Position numbers and translations under genes: made by a program. The notes beneath the pieces were generated by a model. The model worked only from the letters and a program-made list of their open reading frames with translations, was not told the origin of the DNA and ran no database searches. Source: Bacteriovoracaceae bacterium (lineage in GTDB: Bacteria; Bdellovibrionota; Bacteriovoracia; Bacteriovoracales; Bacteriovoracaceae). From it: DNA of 5,735 nucleotides. This document shows, piece after piece, positions 1-5,735 of the stretch; positions within the stretch are counted from its first letter, which is position 1; each line of letters starts with the position of its first letter. The stretch is taken from NCBI GenBank assembly GCA_023146355.1, contig JAGLCH010000365.1, positions 1 to 5,735 of the forward strand. The letters run 5' to 3'.

Positions 1-1618
1 TAAGTATCTCTGAAGGCTTATTCAGTGGTGTGACAAATGGAGGAGTATGGTCGGGTGTAGGATCAGCAAAAGTTGAATTCTCATAGGTGGCCTCTCCTTT
101 TTCGTTGATTAGGTTTCCGAAATTTACTCCCTGTAAGCGCTTGCCAAATACTTTCTCTCTCTCTTCTGCTTTATTGAATCTTTCAGTAAGGGCCTTCATG
201 TCTACAGAGCCCGAAGCAGCTCCCGGAGCTTTGTTTATTCCTTTATTGAGCATATCTAAATATCTTTTAGGGTTGCGGAGGTGGACTCCTACGCCGAGGT
301 TAGCTTCTACTGCCATTAACTCTGTCATGTTCAACTCGGCATACGCTTTGGCCTTCGAATCAAGTGTACTGTGGGATAGACCTGCCATATAGCACTGAAT
401 AGCACCAACTGCATTGATATCATCGGGAACAACTATATGGTCAGATGGAATGGGTCCACTGCTCCGAAGTAAGTCTTCTGCGAGTACTTGATGTTGAAAT
501 CGGTCATCATTATCAAAGGCGTTACACATTTCTGTATAGTCGGCCACAATATCATCACATTTGGCCTTAGTGATTGTGTTTTCCAGTGTGTTTTTAAGAG
601 ATGCTTTGCGAAATGCATCTGCCAATGCTTGATGCGTTGCAGCTGTCGCGTATAATTTGTCGCCAGTCAACATCATTTGGCGATTAGTAACATCAGCAGC
701 AAGGTATTCAGTAATATCAGTTGATCCTTCTGGGTTGATAACCCCTCCTGATGGAAAAGTCAGTTTGATATCATTCAAAACAGAGCTTTCTGACAATATT
801 ACCGTAACTGATTCTATCATGTTGGCTCTTGTCTCTATATCAGCTCTTGCACTTGCAATTTTACCATCTTTTTCTAGGGAATAGAGGCTCATCATCTGCT
901 TGAAAGCATTTAAAAGTTTTTCATCCCACCCTGCGTACCTTTCCACATCAGCCTCGACACCTTCAAGCAATTTTTTTGTATTTTTTGGAAGTTTGTTTAA
1001 TGACTTGTTCAATGTGTGATCGGCCTTAATATGTGGATCCTCTCGTATGCTATTTATAACTTTATCTACTTTTTCATAAGTACATCCAGTTACTTCTTTA
1101 TCCATTGCTTTCGCGAGGCTAGCTTTTAGGTATTGCATGCTGCAAGTTGAAGCTGTATCAAAGCTCGAATCTGACTTTAGATAACTTTTTGCCATTGAAG
1201 ATTCTAGCAGATTTTTCACTAGCAACCGGCTTGAAAGTATTTTTTCCATGTAGTATACAGCTTTTGTTTTTTCTGCAGAAGCTTTGATCATACTGTCTAT
1301 ATATGTCAATCTGCGATGGCCTATTGGTTTCTTTAAGTGTTGCTCAATACACATGCAGAATGATTTTGCCTCAGCTTGTGTCTGAACTTTGTCATTGCTA
1401 TTGGTGGGCACCTTATTAAGACAGATACTTTCGCGATTCTGTGAAGTTAGTTTTTCATCTAATTTACTTACAGTTGCATTTGCGTCAATACTTGAAACAC
1501 AGTCTTGATTTGCCTTGCGAGAATCGGCCTCTATACTGGTAAGTAAATCTGCGCCAATTGCATATGCATGGATTGTTGAGAGCGCGAAAAAAGTAAAATA
1601 GCGAATGGCCTTGTTCAT
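1..1618 (-). CDS. Exported cysteine-containing protein of unknown function, C-terminus beyond the window
   Basis: I do not recognise this protein. Reading leftward from the ATG at 1618-1616, 539 codons are open without a stop down to position 2, so the gene is cut by the window edge. The N-terminus is a textbook Sec signal peptide: basic start MNKAIR, hydrophobic core around residues 7-16, and an A-Y-A signal peptidase I site at 18-20. There is no lipobox cysteine, so a soluble periplasmic, outer-membrane-associated or secreted product is likely. The mature part is polar, rich in Lys, Glu and Ala, appears mostly helical, and shows no further membrane segment. Cysteines fall at 40, 66, 88, 90 (CMC), 159, 179, 354, 365 and 409, a spread that suggests disulfides after export. 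The last visible stretch (about 515-539) is rich in Pro and Thr and may be a linker to a further domain. A weak AGG (1628-1626) lies 7-8 bases before the start. It is transcribed away from lpxC. ATA codons are frequent. The coding call is firm; the function is unknown. Confidence 0.9.
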   Translation of the reverse strand, partial: MNKAIRYFTFFALSTIHAYAIGADLLTSIEADSRKANQDCVSSIDANATVSKLDEKLTSQNRESICLNKVPTNSNDKVQTQAEAKSFCMCIEQHLKKPIGHRRLTYIDSMIKASAEKTKAVYYMEKILSSRLLVKNLLESSMAKSYLKSDSSFDTASTCSMQYLKASLAKAMDKEVTGCTYEKVDKVINSIREDPHIKADHTLNKSLNKLPKNTKKLLEGVEADVERYAGWDEKLLNAFKQMMSLYSLEKDGKIASARADIETRANMIESVTVILSESSVLNDIKLTFPSGGVINPEGSTDITEYLAADVTNRQMMLTGDKLYATAATHQALADAFRKASLKNTLENTITKAKCDDIVADYTEMCNAFDNDDRFQHQVLAEDLLRSSGPIPSDHIVVPDDINAVGAIQCYMAGLSHSTLDSKAKAYAELNMTELMAVEANLGVGVHLRNPKRYLDMLNKGINKAPGAASGSVDMKALTERFNKAEEREKVFGKRLQGVNFGNLINEKGEATYENSTFADPTPDHTPPFVTPLNKPSEIL

Positions 1619-1647
1619 ATAAATACCTAGCTGTTTAGATTGTGACT

Positions 1648-1683
1648 TACCTAGAGGATAATTCCCCACCTGACTTATCGGAA
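1648..1683 (-). promoter_or_regulatory. Weak candidate promoter of the leftward exported-protein gene
   Basis: On the minus strand, TTCCGA (1683-1678) and TATCCT (1660-1655) are 17 bases apart and would start transcription about 30 bases before the ATG at 1618. The -10 matches the sigma70 consensus at 4 of 6 positions and the -35 at only 3 of 6. The placement is reasonable but the match is weak, and an alternative sigma factor or a more distal promoter is equally possible. Confidence 0.28.
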
Positions 1684-1705
1684 ATTAATTCGTAAACTAA
1701 AGCGG

Positions 1706-1717
1706 AAAGATATCTTT
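1706..1717. repeat. 12-bp perfect palindrome AAAGATATCTTT
   Basis: AAAGATATCTTT is its own reverse complement and lies about 90 bases upstream of the leftward gene's ATG, just behind its candidate promoter. The symmetry would suit a dimeric DNA-binding protein. In AT-rich DNA a palindrome of this length can also arise by chance, so an operator role is only a possibility. Confidence 0.3.
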
Positions 1718-1769
1718 TGTTAGAGTAGATATTGCAGTGCTAACGCTTTGATTTTTTTAGGTTTTCTCG

Positions 1770-1854
1770 CTGTAAATAAGGCCATAAATAAGTGCTGTTG
1801 CGCTCTATTACAGTTAGTGAAAATGCCCTTTTAAAAGCCTCAAAAAGGTGGCAT
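1770..1854. other. Two adjacent potential hairpins in the intergenic region
   Basis: The first structure pairs CTGTAA (1770-1775) with TTACAG (1808-1813) and encloses a five-pair stem, AGTGC (1791-1795) with GCGCT (1800-1804), around a TGTT loop; that inner stem has one G-U pair. The second pairs ATGCC (1823-1827) with GGCAT (1850-1854), has a two-base bulge (1848-1849), then pairs CTTTT (1828-1832) with AAAAG (1843-1847). Neither is followed by a long T run on either strand, so they do not look like standard intrinsic terminators. They could belong to a small RNA or a leader, or be chance pairings in AT-rich sequence. Confidence 0.3.
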
Positions 1855-1902
1855 TAAAGAGAAATTATTGTTCTGTGGTATGCTGCAATAAAATTGATAG
1901 CA

Positions 1903-2039
1903 GTTTTTACAAATCAATTGCGATAAGGCCATCTAATCTGCTATGTACACTCCGTACTATGAACTCCTAGGGAACTTTTTTACTGGGGATTCATTTAGTT
2001 CAAACTCCGAGTATAATGAAAACAGTAAGTTGTAAAAAC
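1903..2039. repeat. 10-bp perfect inverted repeat bracketing the lpxC promoter region
   Basis: GTTTTTACAA at 1903-1912 is the exact reverse complement of TTGTAAAAAC at 2030-2039. The arms are 117 bases apart; the candidate lpxC promoter lies between them, and the right arm falls within the predicted 5' untranslated region of lpxC. Two identical sites in opposite orientation around a promoter could be a pair of regulator sites. The separation is too large for a simple hairpin. No function is established. Confidence 0.4.
1990..2017 (+). promoter_or_regulatory. Candidate promoter for lpxC
   Basis: A perfect -10 hexamer TATAAT lies at 2012-2017, about 67 bases before the lpxC ATG. The best -35 at a permitted distance is TTCATT (1990-1995, 16-base spacer), which matches the consensus at only 3 of 6 positions. 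A T run at 1975-1981 could act as an UP-like element. A second, weaker possibility is GTGACG (2040-2045) with TATACT (2064-2069) and an 18-base spacer, which would give a very short leader. The -10 is the main support. Confidence 0.45.
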
Positions 2040-2076
2040 GTGACGCACATGCTAATAAAATATTATACTAATATTT

Positions 2077-2080
2077 AGGT
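2077..2080 (+). promoter_or_regulatory. Ribosome binding site deciding the lpxC start
   Basis: AGGT ends 4 bases before the ATG at 2085. A GTG two codons upstream (2079) overlaps this AGG and would have no Shine-Dalgarno sequence at a usable distance, so the site favours the ATG. Confidence 0.6.
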
Positions 2081-2084
2081 GTTT

Positions 2085-3005
2085 ATGTTGTATCAAAGAA
2101 CTATTGCTAAAAAAGTATCAATCACAGGGATTGGTATTCACTCTGGAAAGAAGGTTACCATTACGTTGTACCCTTCTGCCGCTGGTACTGGGATCCGCTT
2201 CAAGCGTGTTGATCTTGAGAATGCTCCTGAGCTTGTAGCAAGCTTTGACACTGTTGGTGCCACAGAGATGAATACCACCATTGGTGAAGGAATCTCCGCC
2301 ATTCACACTGTTGAACACCTATTTGCTGTTTTTTACGGGCTAGGCATTGATAATGTATATTGTGAAATTGATGGCCCAGAAGTACCCACTATGGATGGGT
2401 CTGGTGCATCATTTGCTTTCGTTCTAAAGGAAGCAGGAATTCAAAACTTAAGCCAATCGAAAAACTTTTTAGTAGTAACCGAAACTGTGAGGGTTGAGCT
2501 CGATGATAAGTGGGCCGAGATTATACCGGCATCAAAACTCATTATAGATTCTGAAATTACTTTTACGCACCCTGTAATTGGCACTCAGCATATGAGCTTT
2601 GAATTCAGCTGTGAAGGCTTTATCAATGAGATTCTTCGAGCAAGAACTTTTGGATTCTTGCGAGACGTCGATATGCTAAAGCGCAAGGGACTTGCAAAAG
2701 GTGGATCCCTTGATAACGCAGTAATTCTCGATGACTTTAAAGTAATGAACCCTGATGGACTTCGATTTGAAGATGAATTTATTCGCCATAAAATTCTCGA
2801 TACCATCGGCGACATTAGTCTCTTGGGACATGAGATTGCGGGAAAAATTACAACATATAAGTCAGGTCATAAGCTTCATAATATGCTTTGTCGTAAGCTA
2901 ATGGCGACTCCAAGTGCCTATAAAATTGTAAACTCGGCCTTCCTTCAAAAGGAAGCAGTTGAGGCCTTTGAACTTCCCCGCTCAATGTCACTTGCCTTTA
3001 CCTAA
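2085..3005 (+). CDS. lpxC: UDP-3-O-acyl-N-acetylglucosamine deacetylase LpxC
   Basis: LpxC is a zinc amidase that removes the N-acetyl group from UDP-3-O-acyl-GlcNAc in the cytoplasm, the committed step of lipid A synthesis. From the ATG at 2085 the protein has 306 residues, almost the length of the E. coli enzyme (305). The N-terminus QRT...TGIGIHSGKKVT matches the family. Zinc ligands are H78 (in HTVEH, preceded by catalytic E77), H235 and D239 (in RHKILDTIGD); D243 and the general-acid H262 (in KSGHKLHN) are also present. PTMDGS (101-106), RARTFGF (185-191) and GGSLDNA (206-212) are further LpxC hallmarks. All catalytic residues are intact, so an active enzyme is expected. A GTG at 2079 would add two residues but overlaps the ribosome binding site. 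proS follows after 78 bases on the same strand. The short C-terminus after SAYKIVNSAFLQKEA ends ...SLAFT, as in related proteins. Confidence 0.97.
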   Translation: MLYQRTIAKKVSITGIGIHSGKKVTITLYPSAAGTGIRFKRVDLENAPELVASFDTVGATEMNTTIGEGISAIHTVEHLFAVFYGLGIDNVYCEIDGPEVPTMDGSGASFAFVLKEAGIQNLSQSKNFLVVTETVRVELDDKWAEIIPASKLIIDSEITFTHPVIGTQHMSFEFSCEGFINEILRARTFGFLRDVDMLKRKGLAKGGSLDNAVILDDFKVMNPDGLRFEDEFIRHKILDTIGDISLLGHEIAGKITTYKSGHKLHNMLCRKLMATPSAYKIVNSAFLQKEAVEAFELPRSMSLAFT

Positions 3006-3038
3006 TTTTGCTTTACTGCTCACCTTATTCCCGATAAA

Positions 3039-3044
3039 TATAAT
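3039..3044 (+). promoter_or_regulatory. Possible -10 element for proS in the lpxC-proS gap
   Basis: A perfect TATAAT lies 40 bases before the proS ATG. No good -35 sits at 16-18 bases: TGCTCA (3017-3022) matches at 3 of 6, while the better TTTACT (3012-3017) is 21 bases away. No terminator hairpin is visible after lpxC, so proS may be served both by read-through and by this site. Confidence 0.35.
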
Positions 3045-3083
3045 TCAAAATCTAGGTTCAATTGATTTGAAAGGAAATATACT

Positions 3084-4808
3084 ATGAAGTTATCAAAGGG
3101 GTTTTGGCAAACCTATAAAGAAGTTCCCAGTGATGCAACTATTGCATCGCACATTTTAATGACTCGAGCAGGTTTAATCCATAAGTCTGCTAATGGGATC
3201 TACAATTATTTGCCGATGGGACTTCGCTCTATAAAAAAAGTTGAACAAATTATCCGTGAGGAGCTCACAAAAGCTGACTGCTACGAGCTTCAAATGAGCA
3301 CAATCACACCTGGGGATTTATGGCAAGAGTCTGGCCGTTGGGACAAAATGAGTGGTCAGATGCTCAAGATGAAGGACAACGGGGGCAGAGATCTTTGCTA
3401 CAGTCCTACTAACGAAGAGGCGATCACTGATATTTTTAGAAAGACCGTTAAATCGTATAAAAACCTCCCAGTTACTCTTTATCAGATCAATACAAAGTTT
3501 AGAGATGAAATTAGACCACGCTACGGTTTAATGCGTGGTCGCGAGTTTACAATGAAAGACGGATACAGTTTTCATATTTCGCGTGAGTGTATGAAGGAAA
3601 GTTATCAAAAGATGTACGATGTCTATGAGATGATTTTTAATCGCATGGGCCTAAAATATATCGCCGTTGAAGCTGATGGTGGTGCTATGGCCGACGGAGA
3701 CTCAAGGACTCATGAGTTTCAAGTCCTTGCTAGTTCGGGGGAAGATAGCGTTATCCACTGCCCATCTTGTGAGTACGCTGCAAATATTGAGCGTGCTACA
3801 ACTAAACGTGCATTTCTCAATACCGGTAAGTCGGATCTCGCAATGGAAGTCATTGATACTCAAGATGCCACTACTATTGAGGATGTATGTACGATGCTCA
3901 ATACTCCCCAGTCGGCGAGTCTGAAAGCTCTTCTTTATACCACTATAGTGGAAGATAAGCCTCATCTCGTTCTTTTTATGGTTCTCGGTGATGATAATAT
4001 TAATGAGTTGAAAATCAATAAGCTAGTTCATTGTGAGCATATTGCTCCAGCAACGGACTCCGAAATGCTTGCCGCGGGGATTCCTAAAGGTCATATCGGT
4101 CCTCACTCTCTGCCTGAAGGAATTGAAGTATTCTTCGATAAGGAGATTGATATCAACGCTGCTTATTGTGTTGGTGCTATGAAAGTCCAGAAGCACGTAA
4201 TTAATTTCATACCAAGCCGTGATGCTTGCGAGTTTAAAACTGCTGACCTTAGAGAGTCTAAAGCAGGCGATCTATGTTGCAACTGTAATAAGAATGTTGA
4301 AGAGATTCGCGGAATTGAAGTTGGACAGGTTTTTGAGTTGGGTGACAAATATACAAAATCTATGGGTGCCACAATTCTTGATCACAATGGAAAAACAGCA
4401 CATCCTTTTATGGGATGCTACGGGATTGGCGTTACCAGAACCGTTGCAGCTGCTATTGAGCAAAATCATGACGAAAATGGAATCATTTGGCCTGCAAGCA
4501 TTGCTCCATATCACCTCTACTTTGCTGTTATTGCAAAGAGCGATGAGACAAAAGCTCTTGCGGAGGAGATTTATAATGATCTTCTAAGCGCTGGAATAGA
4601 AGTCGTTTACGATGATCGTAAAGCTGGTGCTGGTTTTAAATTTAAAGATGCTGACCTCCTTGGATTACCAATTCGACTTGTTCTGGGAGAGCGTGACTTT
4701 AAAGAAAGTGGACTGCTTGAAATTAAGTCCAGGAAGTCTGGTGAGATAAAAAAAGTGTCACAAAAAGAGCTTATTACCACTGTAACTGATTTACTAAAGG
4801 AGCTGTAA
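3084..4808 (+). CDS. proS: Prolyl-tRNA synthetase, bacterial type with editing domain
   Basis: Class II synthetase that attaches proline to tRNA-Pro in the cytoplasm. The 574 residues match the E. coli enzyme (572). The start at 3084 has AAGGA (3071-3075) eight bases upstream. Order of parts: motif 1 region about 38-62 (YNYLPMGLRSIKKVEQ); TxE loop TNEE at 109-112, where THEE is commoner; motif 2 at 139-155 (FRDEIRPR...RGREF); an inserted YbaK-like editing domain at about 224-405, with K281 in SLKALLY, the loop KGHIGPHSLP (335-344) and H371; motif 3 at 443-452 (MGCYGIGVTR); and the anticodon-binding domain at about 475-574, beginning near IAPYHLYF and including DDRK (510-513). CPSC (226-229) and CCNC (398-401) flank the insertion and may form a zinc site that the E. 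coli protein lacks at the first position. The stop codon shares one base with the rlmB start, indicating a shared transcript and coupled translation. All core motifs are intact. Confidence 0.98.
   Translation: MKLSKGFWQTYKEVPSDATIASHILMTRAGLIHKSANGIYNYLPMGLRSIKKVEQIIREELTKADCYELQMSTITPGDLWQESGRWDKMSGQMLKMKDNGGRDLCYSPTNEEAITDIFRKTVKSYKNLPVTLYQINTKFRDEIRPRYGLMRGREFTMKDGYSFHISRECMKESYQKMYDVYEMIFNRMGLKYIAVEADGGAMADGDSRTHEFQVLASSGEDSVIHCPSCEYAANIERATTKRAFLNTGKSDLAMEVIDTQDATTIEDVCTMLNTPQSASLKALLYTTIVEDKPHLVLFMVLGDDNINELKINKLVHCEHIAPATDSEMLAAGIPKGHIGPHSLPEGIEVFFDKEIDINAAYCVGAMKVQKHVINFIPSRDACEFKTADLRESKAGDLCCNCNKNVEEIRGIEVGQVFELGDKYTKSMGATILDHNGKTAHPFMGCYGIGVTRTVAAAIEQNHDENGIIWPASIAPYHLYFAVIAKSDETKALAEEIYNDLLSAGIEVVYDDRKAGAGFKFKDADLLGLPIRLVLGERDFKESGLLEIKSRKSGEIKKVSQKELITTVTDLLKEL
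4797..4802 (+). promoter_or_regulatory. Strong ribosome binding site for rlmB inside the end of proS
   Basis: AAGGAG lies 5 bases before the ATG at 4808, within the last codons of proS. It is the best Shine-Dalgarno match in the window and supports the overlapping TAATG start. Confidence 0.75.
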
Positions 4809-5575
4809 TGGCAGATTTAGACTTTGATATTGTTATTGGGATTCATAGTATTGTTGAGGCCCTAAGAAACGAAAAGCGCTCTGGCCATAAACTTTACCTC
4901 TCAAGTGAGGGGATGGGCGAATTAAAAAAACGTGCAGGAGCTACGGCACGCGACCTCGAGGGAGTGCAGATTATCAATCTCGAATCCCATGCATTGCAAG
5001 AAGAGGGAAAGAGGCTTTATAAAGAAATAGATATGAAATTTTCTCGTATCCCCTCCCAAGCATTTTTAGTCACAACGCCTATTGAAATTGTTGATATCAC
5101 CTGGATCTATGATCAGATGGGCGAGGGTAAAAACCTTAGTATTCTCTGCCTGGATCAAATCACTGACGTTCACAATGCTGCTGCTATTATGCGTTCGGCG
5201 GCATTTTATGGAGTAGATTGCGTTTTGATCTCCCAGAAAGGTAATTTTGGAATGGGGCCTAACTTCGCGCGCATTGCTTCAGGTGCGCTGGAATACGTTA
5301 AGATTGTAAAGTGCTCTAGCCTTCCTAAGGCAATAAAAAAATTAATCGATCAGGGAGTAGAGGTTGTTGGCTTTAGTGAACACGCCGAAGGGGAAACAGT
5401 GGAGCTCATCCCTAACAGAACGAAGTGCCTAGTTATGGGTGCCGAGGATGTTGGCATTTCAAACGCACTAATGAGGATAATTCCCCATACTGTTGCACTG
5501 AGGCCTCATGGCGAAATTAAGTCTCTTAATGTTTCTGTAGCCGCTGCTGTAGCTATGGAACGGTTTTTTAGATAA
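4808..5575 (+). CDS. rlmB: SpoU/TrmH-family RNA 2'-O-ribose methyltransferase, RlmB-like
   Basis: SPOUT-class enzyme using S-adenosylmethionine; RlmB methylates the ribose of G2251 in the peptidyl transferase loop of 23S rRNA. The 255-residue length fits RlmB (about 245). The N-terminal part (about 8-90), starting IVIGIHSIVEAL, is the L30e-like RNA-binding domain typical of RlmB and absent from short TrmL proteins. The knot domain (about 108-255) has motif 1 (LDQITDVHNAAAIMRSA, 115-131, with N123 and R129), motif 2 (LVMGAEDVGIS, 208-218) and motif 3 (GEIKSLNVSVAAAVAM, 235-250, with S239-L-N241). Motif 1 has NAAA where family members usually have N-x-G, and motif 2 has GAEDVG instead of GAEGEG; both are conservative departures. 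The start overlaps the proS stop by one base, so the two are translationally coupled. Family membership is certain; the exact target nucleotide is inferred from the domain layout. Confidence 0.88.
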   Translation: MADLDFDIVIGIHSIVEALRNEKRSGHKLYLSSEGMGELKKRAGATARDLEGVQIINLESHALQEEGKRLYKEIDMKFSRIPSQAFLVTTPIEIVDITWIYDQMGEGKNLSILCLDQITDVHNAAAIMRSAAFYGVDCVLISQKGNFGMGPNFARIASGALEYVKIVKCSSLPKAIKKLIDQGVEVVGFSEHAEGETVELIPNRTKCLVMGAEDVGISNALMRIIPHTVALRPHGEIKSLNVSVAAAVAMERFFR

Positions 5576-5606
5576 ATCTTATTGGTAAAAAAGAGTAAAA
5601 TAATTC

Positions 5607-5635
5607 TTGCATTATTCGGCTCAAACGATTATAAA
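5607..5635 (+). promoter_or_regulatory. Promoter of the tRNA-Thr gene
   Basis: TTGCAT (5607-5612) and TATAAA (5630-5635) are separated by exactly 17 bases. The -10 matches the consensus at 5 of 6 positions, and the -35 carries the invariant TTG. Transcription would begin near 5642, about 12 bases before the mature tRNA 5' end, a usual distance for a tRNA transcript. An A-rich stretch just upstream (5587-5603) could help as an UP element. The site lies in the 78-base gap after rlmB, in which no terminator hairpin is evident. Confidence 0.6.
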
Positions 5636-5653
5636 ATTCTTAATTAGAAATAT

Positions 5654-5729
5654 GCTGGTGTAGCTCAGTTGGTAGAGCAGCGGTTTTGTAAACCGCAGGT
5701 CGTAGGTTCAAATCCTATCACCAGCTCCA
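5654..5729 (+). tRNA. tRNA-Thr (anticodon UGU)
   Basis: A complete cloverleaf of 76 bases including an encoded CCA (5727-5729). The acceptor stem pairs 5654-5660 with 5719-5725 at all seven positions; the D stem is GCTC/GAGC (5663-5666 and 5675-5678); the anticodon stem pairs 5680-5684 with 5692-5696 around the loop TTTGTAA, giving anticodon TGT at 5687-5689; the T stem pairs 5702-5706 with 5714-5718 (one G-U) around TTCAAAT. The TGT anticodon reads ACA and probably other ACN threonine codons. The discriminator base is T (5726), compared with A in E. coli. The gene has its own upstream promoter and is followed directly by six T residues at the window end. Confidence 0.97.
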
Positions 5730-5735
5730 TTTTTT

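Larger units (their letters stand above)
1619..2084. other. Divergent intergenic region without a convincing gene
   Basis: These 466 bases separate two genes pointing away from each other. They are AT-rich and contain no convincing coding frame. Visible content: a 12-base perfect palindrome at 1706-1717; an 8-base direct repeat TAAATAAG at 1773-1780 and 1785-1792; possible hairpins at 1770-1813 and 1823-1854; an inverted repeat AATTGAT/ATCAATT at 1892-1898 and 1913-1919; a 10-base inverted repeat GTTTTTACAA/TTGTAAAAAC at 1903-1912 and 2030-2039; and candidate promoters in both directions. The region is long enough for complex regulation or a small RNA, but the sequence alone does not establish either. 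Confidence 0.7.

Noticed and set aside
87..392. Plus-strand open frame of 101 codons
   Set aside because: It lies wholly inside the long minus-strand exported-protein gene, has no ribosome binding site and no recognisable protein character; it is an antisense shadow.
433..884. Minus-strand frame at 433-618 and plus-strand frame at 657-884
   Set aside because: Both overlap the continuous minus-strand frame that begins with a signal peptide at 1618, in other frames; neither looks like a protein of its own.
1732..1758. Terminator-like stretch: short stem AGTG/CGCT followed by seven T residues
   Set aside because: The stem is only four pairs with one G-U, it is separated from the T run by several bases, and no upstream plus-strand gene exists for it to end.
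1943..2035. 30-codon frame starting MYTPYYELLG upstream of lpxC
   Set aside because: Its nearest AGG is about 14 bases before the ATG, it spans the candidate lpxC -10 element, and its sequence shows no sign of a leader peptide such as repeated regulatory codons.
2079..2084. GTG start for lpxC two codons upstream
   Set aside because: It overlaps the AGG of the ribosome binding site, and the shorter product aligns better with the N-terminus of known LpxC proteins.
5563..5596. Possible terminator after rlmB (TTTTTTA paired with TAAAAAA)
   Set aside because: The pairing is all A-T with a long loop and no GC-rich stem, so it would not work as a normal intrinsic terminator.
1..5735. Search for CRISPR array, insertion sequence, phage or defence genes
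   Set aside because: No spaced repeat array, transposase-like protein, terminal inverted repeats with target duplication, or defence-type domains are visible.

Overview
The window looks like a chromosomal segment of a moderately AT-rich Gram-negative bacterium. LpxC, the committed enzyme of lipid A synthesis, implies an LPS-type outer membrane. A long exported protein of no family I recognise, the low GC content and the style of the proteins suggest a Bdellovibrionota-type organism (Bacteriovorax-like predators and relatives). That assignment is inference and is not proven by anything in the window.

Layout. Positions 1-1618 hold one long minus-strand gene. It starts with ATG at 1618 and is still open at the left edge, with 539 complete codons visible. 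It encodes an exported protein with a clear signal peptide and nine visible cysteines. Positions 1619-2084 are a 466-base divergent intergenic region with candidate promoters in both directions, several inverted repeats and no convincing gene. From 2085 onward everything reads rightward: lpxC (2085-3005), a 78-base gap with a perfect TATAAT hexamer, proS (3084-4808), then an rlmB-like SpoU methyltransferase (4808-5575) whose ATG overlaps the proS stop codon as TAATG. After 78 more bases comes a complete tRNA-Thr(UGU) with encoded CCA (5654-5729), preceded by a good sigma70-like promoter. The window ends in a T run just after the tRNA.

How the genes relate. lpxC, proS and rlmB are housekeeping genes for envelope lipid A, prolyl-tRNA charging and 23S rRNA 2'-O-methylation. 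proS and rlmB are almost certainly translationally coupled. The tRNA-Thr appears to have its own promoter and may be the first member of a tRNA cluster continuing to the right. The leftward gene is transcribed away from this block, uses ATA isoleucine codons far more often than lpxC does, and is the only part of the window I cannot assign. No mobile element, CRISPR array, phage gene or defence system is visible. The most original material is the exported orphan protein and the repeat-bearing divergent intergenic region.
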